From the NCBI RefSeq assembly GCF_000412185.1, contig NZ_ASJA01000001.1, positions 248,001 to 312,000 on the forward strand: 64,000 nucleotides of DNA, read 5' to 3'. The position numbers and the translations under genes were made by a program. This DNA is from Euryhalocaulis caribicus (lineage in GTDB: Bacteria; Pseudomonadota; Alphaproteobacteria; Caulobacterales; Maricaulaceae). Positions 17,814 to 25,917 of the stretch are shown here, piece after piece. Numbering within the stretch: position 1 is the first letter of the stretch; the number at the start of each line of letters is the position of its first letter. Below the pieces are notes generated by a model. That model saw only the letters and a program-made list of their open reading frames with translations, had not been told where the DNA came from and did no database searches.

Positions 17814-18743
17814 TCAGGAGCCGCCGCCCAGATCCACCCCTTTGTCCCTGGCGGCGGCCTGCAGGAATTTCACGGACTGTTCGCCGCCTTGCTCATAGGC
17901 TTTCTGGCCGGACTCGTCGGAAATTTTCTTCCACGCCTCGGCCACGCCATCACCGTCCAGCTTGTCTTCAGGCAGGTAGACGCCTTCCGTTTCGTGGATG
18001 TAGGCGCGCGAGAAACCGCCCGCGCCGGCGGCGATGATGGCGCCATTCGGCGCATCGTCGGAGGCGAGGAACACCACGGCCGGGGAGACGGACTCGGGCT
18101 GCAGCAGGTCCAGAATGTTCTCCGGCATCAGGTCTTCGGTCATGCGCGTTCCCGCGACCGGGGATAGCGAGTTGACCCGGATATCGTATTTCTGGCCTTC
18201 CAGTTTCAGCGTGTTCATCAGGCCGACCAGGCCCAGCTTCGCCGCGCCGTAATTGGACTGTCCGAAGTTGCCGTAGAGACCGGAGGACGAGGTCGTCATG
18301 ACGATACGGCCGAAGGCCTGTTCGCGCATGATCTCCCACACCGCCTTGGTGCAGTTGACCGAGCCCATGAGATGCACCTCGATCACCTTGCGGAAATCGT
18401 CCAGCTCCATCTTCACGAACGTCTTGTCGCGCAGGATGCCGGCATTGTTCACCAGAATGTCGACGCGGCCCCATTTATCCATTGCCGCGGCGACCATCTT
18501 TTCGACGGCGGCATAGTCGGTGACATCGGCGCCGTTGGAAATGGCCTCGCCGCCGGCTTTGCGGATTTCTTCGGCCACGTCCTCGGCCGGTCCGGAGGAG
18601 CCGCCGGTGCCGTCGCGCGCGCCGCCGAAATCATTGACCACCACCTTCGCGCCGCGTTCGGCCAGCGCCAGGGCGTGCGCGCGGCCAAGCCCGGCGCCCG
18701 CGCCGGTGACGATGGCGACGCGGTCATCAAAACGAATACTCAT
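17814..18743 (-). CDS. SDR-family 3-hydroxyacyl-CoA dehydrogenase-like protein
   Basis: Short-chain dehydrogenase of 309 residues. The NAD site is VTGAGAGLGRAHALALAERG, NNAG is in ILVNNAGIL, the catalytic Ser is in MTTSSSGLYG and YxxxK is YGAAKLG. The segment VVVNDFGGARDGTGG is characteristic of the dehydrogenase half of peroxisomal multifunctional enzyme type 2 and its bacterial relatives, which pair with MaoC hydratases. A TTGGAGAA site precedes the start, three bases after the MaoC stop. The extra C-terminal helices after residue ~245 are typical of this subgroup. Confidence 0.88.
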   Translation of the reverse strand: MSIRFDDRVAIVTGAGAGLGRAHALALAERGAKVVVNDFGGARDGTGGSSGPAEDVAEEIRKAGGEAISNGADVTDYAAVEKMVAAAMDKWGRVDILVNNAGILRDKTFVKMELDDFRKVIEVHLMGSVNCTKAVWEIMREQAFGRIVMTTSSSGLYGNFGQSNYGAAKLGLVGLMNTLKLEGQKYDIRVNSLSPVAGTRMTEDLMPENILDLLQPESVSPAVVFLASDDAPNGAIIAAGAGGFSRAYIHETEGVYLPEDKLDGDGVAEAWKKISDESGQKAYEQGGEQSVKFLQAAARDKGVDLGGGS

Positions 18744-18746
18744 AAT

Positions 18747-19205
18747 CTATTCTCCAAGAACCATCATGGTGACCCAGTCGGCGACCAGCGCCGGCTTGTC
18801 CGATCCCTCGATCTCTACAGAGACGGAATAGACAAGGCGCGCCTGGCCGGGCTTCGACCGGTCAAGGGATTTCAGGGTGAAGCGTCCGCGTATTTTCCCG
18901 CCCGCCGGAACCGGCTGCAGGAAGCGCAGGTAATCGAACCCGTAATTGACGCCAAAGGTCACGCCCTCGACCGCGGGAAGCGCCTGACCGCCCATCTGGC
19001 TGAGCAGGGACAGGGTCAGGAAGCCGTGCGCAATGGTCCCGCCGAAGGGCGTTTCCGCTTTCGCGCGTTCGGGATCGAGATGGATGAACTGGTGGTCGCC
19101 GGTATTCTCGGCGAAGGCGTTGATGCGCGCCTGGTCGACCGTGATCCAGTCCGAAACGCCGACTTCCTCGCCGACCTTGGCTTCAACTTCGTCAATCGTG
19201 GGCAT
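18747..19205 (-). CDS. MaoC-family enoyl-CoA hydratase
   Basis: Hot-dog hydratase of 152 residues with the R-hydratase signature DHQFIHLDPERAKAETPFGG and TIAHGFLTLSLLSQM (Asp and His catalytic). It should hydrate an enoyl-CoA for the SDR enzyme encoded next. ATG 19205 is chosen over a long upstream frame because AGGGAG lies just before it and the acyl-CoA dehydrogenase gene ends at 19217. Confidence 0.9.
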   Translation of the reverse strand: MPTIDEVEAKVGEEVGVSDWITVDQARINAFAENTGDHQFIHLDPERAKAETPFGGTIAHGFLTLSLLSQMGGQALPAVEGVTFGVNYGFDYLRFLQPVPAGGKIRGRFTLKSLDRSKPGQARLVYSVSVEIEGSDKPALVADWVTMMVLGE

Positions 19206-19216
19206 TTGAATTCTCC

Positions 19217-20356
19217 CTAGTATCCGCGGAGCATGGCGATGCGCCCGGCGTGGAAATCGGCGTCGCCGAACAACTCGTCCGCCGCGCGGGCGCGCTTCAT
19301 GTAGAAACCGATATCGTGCTCGTCCGTCATGCCGATGCCGCCATGCATCTGGATCGCTTCCTGTGTGGCCAGACGCGCTACCGAACCCGCCTTGGCCTTG
19401 GCCAGCGCGGCGATTGCGCCGGCGCCGTCGAAATTTTCGTCCAGCGTCTGAAGCGCCTTCAGCACAGCGGATTCGACCAGCTCCAGCTCCGTCCACAGAT
19501 GCGCGGCGCGATGCTGCAGCCCCTGGAACGTGCCAATGATCTTGCCGAACTGCTTGCGCGTTTTCAGATAGTCCACCGTCATGTCGAAGGACTCTTTGGC
19601 CAGCCCCTCCATTTCGGCGGCCAGCACGCTTCGGCCCGCATTCAGGACCGATTCCAGCAGGACAAAGCCGTTATCGACCTCGCCCAGCACGGCGTCGCCA
19701 TCGACTTCCACGCCATCCAGCGTGATGTCGGCATAGTTGCGGTTATCGACCGTGGGGGTGGTGTTGATCGTCACGCCCGTGGCGTCCGCGGGGACCAGGA
19801 ACAGGGTGACGCCCTGCTGGTCCTCGTCCGCGCCCGCTGTGCGTGCCGAGACAATCAGCAAATCCGCGGCCCCGCCATCGGCGACGAAAGTTTTGGCGCC
19901 GGTGAGCTTGAAGCCATTTCCGGATTTTTCGGCTTTCAGGGTCACATGTTCGGGCTTGTGCTTGTCCCCCTCATCGACCGCCATCGCGGTGATCAGTTCT
20001 CCGCCCGCGATGCCGGGCAGATATTCGCCCTTCTGGCCGTCCGTTCCGGCCCGCCCCAGCGCCGCGGCGCCCAGAACGGCGGAGGACAGGAACGGGGAGG
20101 GGGCGAGCGTGCGGCCCATTTCATTGGCAATCAGGCCTGCGGCGACATGGCCGAAGCCGGAGCCGCCATATTCCTCTGACACCAGCACCCCGGCGAAACC
20201 CTGCTCGGCCATTTCCCGCCAGATGTCGCGGGAGAAACCGCCCTCGACCTGCTCGTCGCGCACGCGGCGCAGCTCGGAAACGGGCGAGCGTCTGCGAAGG
20301 AAACCCCGCGCGGCGTCGCGCAGCATTTCCTGATCTTCATTCAGTACAAGAGCCAT
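19217..20356 (-). CDS. Acyl-CoA dehydrogenase family protein (non-catalytic-type partner subunit)
   Basis: Protein of 379 residues with the usual helical N-domain, beta-domain (LTGAKTFVADGGAADLLIV) and C-terminal helices ending in QEAIQMHGGIGMTDEHDIG and RARAADELFGD. It lacks the ExGT loop that carries the catalytic Glu in most acyl-CoA dehydrogenases; the adjacent gene has it. The pair therefore resembles alpha2-beta2 dehydrogenases such as mycobacterial ChsE-type FadE pairs. The stop of the partner lies three bases upstream of this start. Confidence 0.88.
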   Translation of the reverse strand: MALVLNEDQEMLRDAARGFLRRRSPVSELRRVRDEQVEGGFSRDIWREMAEQGFAGVLVSEEYGGSGFGHVAAGLIANEMGRTLAPSPFLSSAVLGAAALGRAGTDGQKGEYLPGIAGGELITAMAVDEGDKHKPEHVTLKAEKSGNGFKLTGAKTFVADGGAADLLIVSARTAGADEDQQGVTLFLVPADATGVTINTTPTVDNRNYADITLDGVEVDGDAVLGEVDNGFVLLESVLNAGRSVLAAEMEGLAKESFDMTVDYLKTRKQFGKIIGTFQGLQHRAAHLWTELELVESAVLKALQTLDENFDGAGAIAALAKAKAGSVARLATQEAIQMHGGIGMTDEHDIGFYMKRARAADELFGDADFHAGRIAMLRGY

Positions 20357-20359
20357 GTC

Positions 20360-21559
20360 TTAAGCGTCCGGAAGTTCGAGAATACGTTTGGAAATGATGT
20401 TGAGCTGCACTTCGGACGTGCCGCCTTCGATGGAGTTGGCCTTGGTGCGCAACCACCGTCGCGCCATTTCGCCCTCTTCCGAGTCGATGCCGTCGCCGAT
20501 CTTCAAGGCGTTAAAGCCGGAGGCGGACATGGACAGCTCATAACGGCGCTTGTTCAGCTCCGTGCCGTAATATTTCAGGCCCGATGACGCCGCGCCGACG
20601 CCCTCGCCGGCTTTCGATTTGTCTCGGTAGCGCTCCATGGTCAGCATGAAGGCCCAACCATCCACGTCCGAGCGCGCAATGTCAGAGCGCAGGAAGGAAT
20701 CGGCCAGCTCGCCCTCGCTGTTGCGGCCAACCGTGTCGGCGGCGATTTCGCCGGGGGAGCGGCCCAGAACCTGCGAGGAATCCATGCCGCCGATCATCGC
20801 GCGCTCATGGGTCAGCAGATATTTGGCGATGGTCCAGCCCTTGTTGAGTTCGCCGACAAGGTTTTCCTTCGGCGCGGTCGCATCGTCGAAGAAAGTCTCG
20901 CAGAACGGAGATTTGCCGGAGATCAGGCGGATCGGCTTGGTGGTGACGCCCGGCTGATCCATGTCGATCAGCAGGAAGCTGATCCCCTCATGCTTGGGGG
21001 CCGATGGATCGGTCCGCACCAGGCAGAAAATCTTGTCGCACTCGTCGGCGTATGAGGTCCAGACCTTCTGGCCATTGACGATATAGTGGTCGCCCTTGTC
21101 GTCTGCGCGGGTCTGCAGCGCGGCGAGGTCGGAGCCGGCGCCCGGTTCGGAATAACCCTGCGCCCAGCGGATTTCGCCGCGGCAGATCGGGGGCAGATGT
21201 TCCCGCTTCTGTTCCTCGGAGCCGAATTTCAGAAGCGCCGGACCCAGCATCCAGATGCCGAAGGAGTTGACCGGAGGCGGCGCCTTGATGCGCGCCATTT
21301 CCTGTTTCAGGACCTTGGCTTCTTCCTTGGAAAGACCGCCGCCGCCATATTCTTTCGGCCATTCGGGCACGGTCCAGCCGCGCTCGGCCATGCGGTCCAG
21401 CCAGATTTTCTGATCGTCGGATTTAAAGACCCAGTTGCGGCCGCCCCAGACGATATCGTCTTCGCCGCTGACGGGTTTGCGAATGCTTTCGGGGCAGTTC
21501 GCCTCCAGCCATTCGCGGGCTTCCTCGCGGAATTTTTCGAGATCCGGCACGTCTCCCAT
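20360..21559 (-). CDS. Acyl-CoA dehydrogenase family protein (catalytic-type subunit)
   Basis: Protein of 399 residues. FAD/substrate loop GYSEPGAGSDLAALQTRA, VNGQKVWTSYAD in the beta-domain, and the C-terminal SIEGGTSEVQLNIISKRIL in which E378 is the likely catalytic base. First gene of the operon acad-acad-maoC-sdr-thiolase, with all the enzymes needed for one round of beta-oxidation of a non-standard acyl chain. The natural substrate (branched, aromatic or steroid side chain) is unknown. Confidence 0.9.
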   Translation of the reverse strand: MGDVPDLEKFREEAREWLEANCPESIRKPVSGEDDIVWGGRNWVFKSDDQKIWLDRMAERGWTVPEWPKEYGGGGLSKEEAKVLKQEMARIKAPPPVNSFGIWMLGPALLKFGSEEQKREHLPPICRGEIRWAQGYSEPGAGSDLAALQTRADDKGDHYIVNGQKVWTSYADECDKIFCLVRTDPSAPKHEGISFLLIDMDQPGVTTKPIRLISGKSPFCETFFDDATAPKENLVGELNKGWTIAKYLLTHERAMIGGMDSSQVLGRSPGEIAADTVGRNSEGELADSFLRSDIARSDVDGWAFMLTMERYRDKSKAGEGVGAASSGLKYYGTELNKRRYELSMSASGFNALKIGDGIDSEEGEMARRWLRTKANSIEGGTSEVQLNIISKRILELPDA

Positions 21560-21653
21560 CCCTTCTTTCGTGTTTTGCCCGAGACTACATCATTGTGCAG
21601 CGCGAAGAGCAACTTGACGCTAACGGGAAGGGCAGGATGAGGCGGTTCCCGCC

Positions 21654-22709
21654 CTATCCAGCGCGGGTCAGGCCGATGCGGTCGCCATCCTTGATATGGT
21701 CCGACCACCACCACTGATTATCGAGATACCACGCAATGGTCTTCTCAAGCCCGGTATCGATCGTTTCCTGCGGTCCCCAGCCCAGCTCGGACGAGATCTT
21801 GGAAGCGTCGATGGCGTAACGGAAATCATGACCCGGCCGGTCTTCGACAAAGGTGATCTGGTCGGCATAGGGTTTGCCGTCGTCGCGCGGGGCCAATTTA
21901 TCAAGCAGCGCGCAGACCGTGCGCGCGATCTGGATATTCTGCGCCTCGGCATTGCCGCCAATGTTATATTTCTCGCCCAGACGGCCCGATTTCGCCGCCG
22001 CAATCAGCCCGGTCACGTGGTCGTCGACATAGAGCCAGTCGCGGACATTCTCGCCTTTGCCGTAAATGGGCAGAGGCTGGTCCGTCACGGCCTTGCGGAT
22101 CAGGGTCGGCAAGAGTTTCTCGGCGTTCTGATAGGGGCCGTAATTATTGGAACAGTTGGTAATGACCACAGGCAGCCCATAGGTCTGCCGCCAGGCGCGC
22201 GCGAGATGATCAGCCCCGGCCTTGGTGGCGGAATAGGGAGAGTTCGGGGCGTAGGGCGTTTCCTCGCTGAAAGCGCCTTCATCGCCGAGTTCGCCATAGA
22301 CTTCGTCAGTCGAGACATGGACGAAGCGGAAATCTTCCGGCTTGCCTGCGCGGCTCCACTGCTCCAGCGCCGCTTCCAGCATCACGAAGGAGCCGACCAG
22401 ATTGGTGTGAATGAACTCCGCCGGCCCGTCGATGGACCGGTCGACATGGCTTTCAGCCGCCAGGTGAAAAACTGCGTCGGGTTCGAACTCGGCGAAGACG
22501 CGCTTTACCGCGTCCGGGTCAGCGATATCGGCCTGCACGAAGCGGTGATTGCCCGCATCCAGCGCGTCGCCCAGCGCGCGCTTGTCGCCGGCATAGGTCA
22601 GCTTGTCGAGGGTCAGGACGTCATGGCCGTCAGAGACCAGCTTGCGGACCAGCGCGGAGCCAATAAATCCGGCGCCGCCGGTCACGATAACGCGGTCGAG
22701 TTTTGTCAT
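21654..22709 (-). CDS. rfbB: dTDP-glucose 4,6-dehydratase
   Basis: Extended SDR of 351 residues making dTDP-4-keto-6-deoxyglucose. The NAD motif is VTGGAGFIGSALV, the catalytic Thr/Asp/Glu are in VSTDEVYGEL and YxxxK is in SPYSATKAGADHLARAW; CSNNYGPYQNAEKLLPTLI is diagnostic. The start at 22709 (MTKLDRVIV) is preferred for length, with GAGGG upstream; an in-frame ATG at 22727 is also possible. No rmlA, rmlC or rmlD lies nearby, so the rest of the pathway is elsewhere. Confidence 0.9.
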   Translation of the reverse strand: MTKLDRVIVTGGAGFIGSALVRKLVSDGHDVLTLDKLTYAGDKRALGDALDAGNHRFVQADIADPDAVKRVFAEFEPDAVFHLAAESHVDRSIDGPAEFIHTNLVGSFVMLEAALEQWSRAGKPEDFRFVHVSTDEVYGELGDEGAFSEETPYAPNSPYSATKAGADHLARAWRQTYGLPVVITNCSNNYGPYQNAEKLLPTLIRKAVTDQPLPIYGKGENVRDWLYVDDHVTGLIAAAKSGRLGEKYNIGGNAEAQNIQIARTVCALLDKLAPRDDGKPYADQITFVEDRPGHDFRYAIDASKISSELGWGPQETIDTGLEKTIAWYLDNQWWWSDHIKDGDRIGLTRAG

Positions 22710-22869
22710 TGCCCTCTGTGTCTTCATTCGGAGAGTGATTGTTTGCAACGTTCTTAGGGGATCGCCCCATGGGCCGCCACCCTGCCGGGCGGCTGAACAT
22801 CGCGTCGGTGCTTGCCACAAACCTTAACGCTTTGTAACATTTCCATCATAGTCGATGGGGATCGAACTT

Positions 22870-23190
22870 ATGATGGGGCTGGTTGCAGCGTCCGCCTTGG
22901 TAATGATGCAGGGCGGATCAGCTTGCGGAAGCGAGAATCACGAAGACACGTCTTTCTATATGGAGGTCGTGGAAATGCTGGACGCGCGATTCTGCGCGAT
23001 GCGGCAAAGCCAGAAGACATCCCTTGCGCTGCGCCTGGAGGCGAACCCGCCGCGGCAAACCGGATTGTCGGAACAGGACCGGGCGGAGCGATATAAGCGC
23101 TACTTGCTGGACGCCTACCTAACCTCCGCGGAACGGGATCGCGCGGTGGTGCAGCGCATCGAGAGCGCGCAGGAAGAATCAGGTTTCTGA
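22870..23190 (+). CDS. Small exported protein, unknown function
   Basis: Protein of ~106 residues. The N-terminus MMGLVAASALVMMQGGSACG looks like a signal peptide, with Cys close to the cleavage region but a poor lipobox. The mature part is charged and helical (RLEANPPRQTGLSEQDRAERY). A GGGGAT element precedes ATG 22870; an in-frame ATG at 22855 is the alternative. It is divergent from rfbB. No family recognised; coding status is moderately supported. Confidence 0.45.
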   Translation: MMGLVAASALVMMQGGSACGSENHEDTSFYMEVVEMLDARFCAMRQSQKTSLALRLEANPPRQTGLSEQDRAERYKRYLLDAYLTSAERDRAVVQRIESAQEESGF

Positions 23191-23324
23191 TACTGGCCGG
23201 TTAGCGGCATTTCATTCCCGCAAGACCGCTGGCATAGTCCGCCCAAATTTCTCCCACGGTCCTTACGGCTCGCCGGATATTCTTCCGCGCGCGCCGGGCG
23301 GCCAATGTGAACGCGGACAATCCC

Positions 23325-24698
23325 ATGAAGACATACGAAGATATCCTGCACGCCATCGGCCGGACCCCGCTGGTGAAGCTGAACAAGGTCGCGCCGGAGG
23401 GCGGGGCCACGATCTACGCCAAGTGCGAATACATGAATCCGTCGGGCTCAATCAAAGACCGGATGGCCCCTTACATCATTGAACGCGCGGAACAGGAAGG
23501 CCTGCTGAAGCCCGGCGGGGTGATTGTCGAGAACACGTCCGGCAATACGGGCCAGTCGCTGGCCATGGCCGCCGCGGTTAAGGGCTATCGCTGCGTCTTC
23601 ACGATGCCGGACAAGATGAGCCGCGAGAAGATCAATTCCATGAAGGCCTACGGCGCGGAAGTGATCATCACGCCGACCGACGTGCCGGGCGATTCGCCGG
23701 ATCACTATGTGAACCGCGCCAAGAAGATCGCCGAGGAAACGCCGGGCGCGTTTTACGTCAATCAGTATCACTCGCCGTGGAATATCGAGGGCCATTGCCG
23801 CAATCTTGGCCAGGAGCTGTTCGAGGACACCGACGGCGGCAAATTCGATGTTTTCATGGGCGGCACCGGAACGGGCGGCACGGTCTCCGGCGTCGGGCGC
23901 TACATGAAAGAGCACGCGCCGAACGTGAAGATTGTCGGCGTCGATCCGCTCGGCTCGGTCCATTATGGCCTGTTCAAGTCCGGCTCCCTGCCGACCGCCT
24001 ATGTCTACGCCGTGGAGGGGATTGGCGAGGATATCGAGTGCCAGGCGATGGACTTCACGGTCGTCGACGACATGGTGCAGGTCAATGACCGGCAATCCTT
24101 CCAGATGGCGCGCCGGCTGGTGCGGGAAGAGGGGCTGTTCTGTGGCGGTTCTTCCGGCTCCATCGTTCATGCGGCCGTTGAACTGGCCAAAACGATGAGC
24201 CCGGATCAATCCATCATCGTGACCCTCTGCGACCATGGCTCGCGCTATATTTCCAAGTATCTGGACGATGAGTGGATGGCCGATCACGGCTTCCTTGAGG
24301 AAGGCGAGGAGCTGGGCCTGGTCGAGGACTTGCTGACCGAAGGCTTCGCGACGCCGGTCACGGCCGATGCCGATACGCCCATTTCGGAAATTGTACGCTT
24401 AATGAAGGAAAAGGGCGTCTCGCAAATTCCGCTGATGGATAGCGGCAAGTGCTCTTACATCACGCACGAAGCCGACATCCTGCGCGGTTTGAGGTCCGGT
24501 GAGATTACCGTCGACGCGCCGGCCACAGAGGCGGCCAGCCCGATTGCCGGCCTGATCTATCCCAAGGCGCGGCTGGAAGAGCTGTTCCATATCTTCGAGT
24601 CGGATCACGTCGCTGTGGTCGTGGATGCAGCCAAGGTGGTCGGCATCGTTTCGCAGATCGACCTGATTGACTATCTGGCCAAAAAGAAAGCGGCCTGA
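23325..24698 (+). CDS. cbs: Cystathionine beta-synthase
   Basis: PLP enzyme of 457 residues, fold type II, with C-terminal CBS domain pair. The PLP lysine is in NPSGSIKDRMAPYI, the phosphate loop is GTGTGGTVSGVGRYMKE and the Ser/Asn loop is NTSGNTGQSLAMA. Tandem CBS domains fill ~340-455 (TPISEIVRLMKEKGVSQIPL and later HVAVVVDAAKVVGIVSQIDL). Condenses serine and homocysteine. The start at 23325 (MKTYEDILHAIG) matches the family; a GTG at 23307 is in frame. Followed after 38 bases by the cystathionine lyase gene. Confidence 0.93.
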   Translation: MKTYEDILHAIGRTPLVKLNKVAPEGGATIYAKCEYMNPSGSIKDRMAPYIIERAEQEGLLKPGGVIVENTSGNTGQSLAMAAAVKGYRCVFTMPDKMSREKINSMKAYGAEVIITPTDVPGDSPDHYVNRAKKIAEETPGAFYVNQYHSPWNIEGHCRNLGQELFEDTDGGKFDVFMGGTGTGGTVSGVGRYMKEHAPNVKIVGVDPLGSVHYGLFKSGSLPTAYVYAVEGIGEDIECQAMDFTVVDDMVQVNDRQSFQMARRLVREEGLFCGGSSGSIVHAAVELAKTMSPDQSIIVTLCDHGSRYISKYLDDEWMADHGFLEEGEELGLVEDLLTEGFATPVTADADTPISEIVRLMKEKGVSQIPLMDSGKCSYITHEADILRGLRSGEITVDAPATEAASPIAGLIYPKARLEELFHIFESDHVAVVVDAAKVVGIVSQIDLIDYLAKKKAA

Positions 24699-24736
24699 TC
24701 CGCGCGAACCGCACAGATTTTACCGGAGATATTTTC

Positions 24737-25894
24737 ATGCATGACAACAAGCGCATCGCGACCCGTTGCATCCACGCCGGCCAGTCGCCGGACCCGACGA
24801 CGGGCGCGATCATGACGCCGATCTATCAGACCTCCACCTATGCGCAGCCGAGCCCCGGCGTGTTCAAGGGCGAGTATGATTATTCGCGCTCGGCGAACCC
24901 GACGCGGACGGCGCTGGAGGCCAATCTGGCCTCGCTGGAAGGCGGCAAGCACGGGATCACTTTCTCTTCCGGCCTGGCGGCGCTGGACGCAGTGATGCAT
25001 CTGCTATCCTCCGGCGACCATGTGGTGCTGTGCGATGACGTTTATGGCGGCACCTATCGCCAGTTGAACACGATTTTCCGCCAGTTCGGCATCGACTTCA
25101 CCCGTGTCGACATGACGGATCTGGACGCCACGCGTGACGCTTTCACGGACAAGACAAAGCTGGTCTGGATGGAAACGCCGACCAACCCGATGTTGAAGGT
25201 TATCGACATCGAGGCTGTGGCCGCGCTGGGCAAGGAAAAGGGCGCGCTGGTCGCGGTCGATAACACCTTCGCCACGCCGCTGCTGCAATCGCCGCTGAAG
25301 CTGGGCGCTGATATCGTCAGCCATTCCTGCACAAAATATATCGGCGGCCACTCGGACGTCGTCGGCGGCGCGCTGATTGTCAGCGATGATGAGCTGGGCC
25401 AGCGCCTGCGCTATATCCAGAATTCGGTCGGCGCGGTGCCGGCGCCGATGGATTGCTTCCTGCTGCTGCGTTCCACCAAGACGCTGCATGTGCGGGTCGA
25501 GCGCCATTGCCAGAACGCCCGGAAAATCGCCGACTGGCTGGCCGATAACGGCAAGGTCGAGCGGGTCTTCTATCCGGGCCGTGAGGATCATCCGCAACAC
25601 GCGGTGGCCGCGAAACAGATGAGCGATTTCGGCGGCATGATCACCGCGCACCTGAAAGGCGGCATCGAGCAGTCCCGAAAATTCCTGGAGTCGCTGGAAG
25701 TGATCTCGCTGGCCGAGTCGCTCGGCGGCGTGGAGTCACTGATCGAGCACCCGGCGATCATGACCCATTCCTCGGTCGACAAGGATGCGCGCGAGGCGCT
25801 GGGCATTACCGACGGGCTGATCCGCCTGTCGGTCGGCATCGAGGACGTCGACGATCTGATCGGCGATCTGGATCAGGCGCTGGGCCGGATCTGA
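24737..25894 (+). CDS. Cystathionine gamma-lyase (or gamma-synthase)
   Basis: PLP enzyme of 385 residues of the Cys/Met metabolism family. The PLP lysine is in SHSCTKYIGGHSDVVGG, and YDYSRSANPTRTALE marks the N-terminal active-site tyrosine region. GAVPAPMDCFLLLRSTKTLHVR and SLGGVESLIEHPAIMTHSSV look more like cystathionine gamma-lyases than MetB. Beside cbs, the natural reading is reverse transsulfuration (homocysteine to cysteine). A GGAGAT site precedes the ATG. gamma-Synthase activity cannot be excluded from sequence. Confidence 0.88.
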   Translation: MHDNKRIATRCIHAGQSPDPTTGAIMTPIYQTSTYAQPSPGVFKGEYDYSRSANPTRTALEANLASLEGGKHGITFSSGLAALDAVMHLLSSGDHVVLCDDVYGGTYRQLNTIFRQFGIDFTRVDMTDLDATRDAFTDKTKLVWMETPTNPMLKVIDIEAVAALGKEKGALVAVDNTFATPLLQSPLKLGADIVSHSCTKYIGGHSDVVGGALIVSDDELGQRLRYIQNSVGAVPAPMDCFLLLRSTKTLHVRVERHCQNARKIADWLADNGKVERVFYPGREDHPQHAVAAKQMSDFGGMITAHLKGGIEQSRKFLESLEVISLAESLGGVESLIEHPAIMTHSSVDKDAREALGITDGLIRLSVGIEDVDDLIGDLDQALGRI

Positions 25895-25917
25895 TTTCAG
25901 ACAGAAGGGGAGGCCGC

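Noticed and set aside
23191-23324. SAM-type riboswitch before cbs
   Set aside because: The leader has no convincing pseudoknot or SAM-II/SAM-I core that I can trace by eye.
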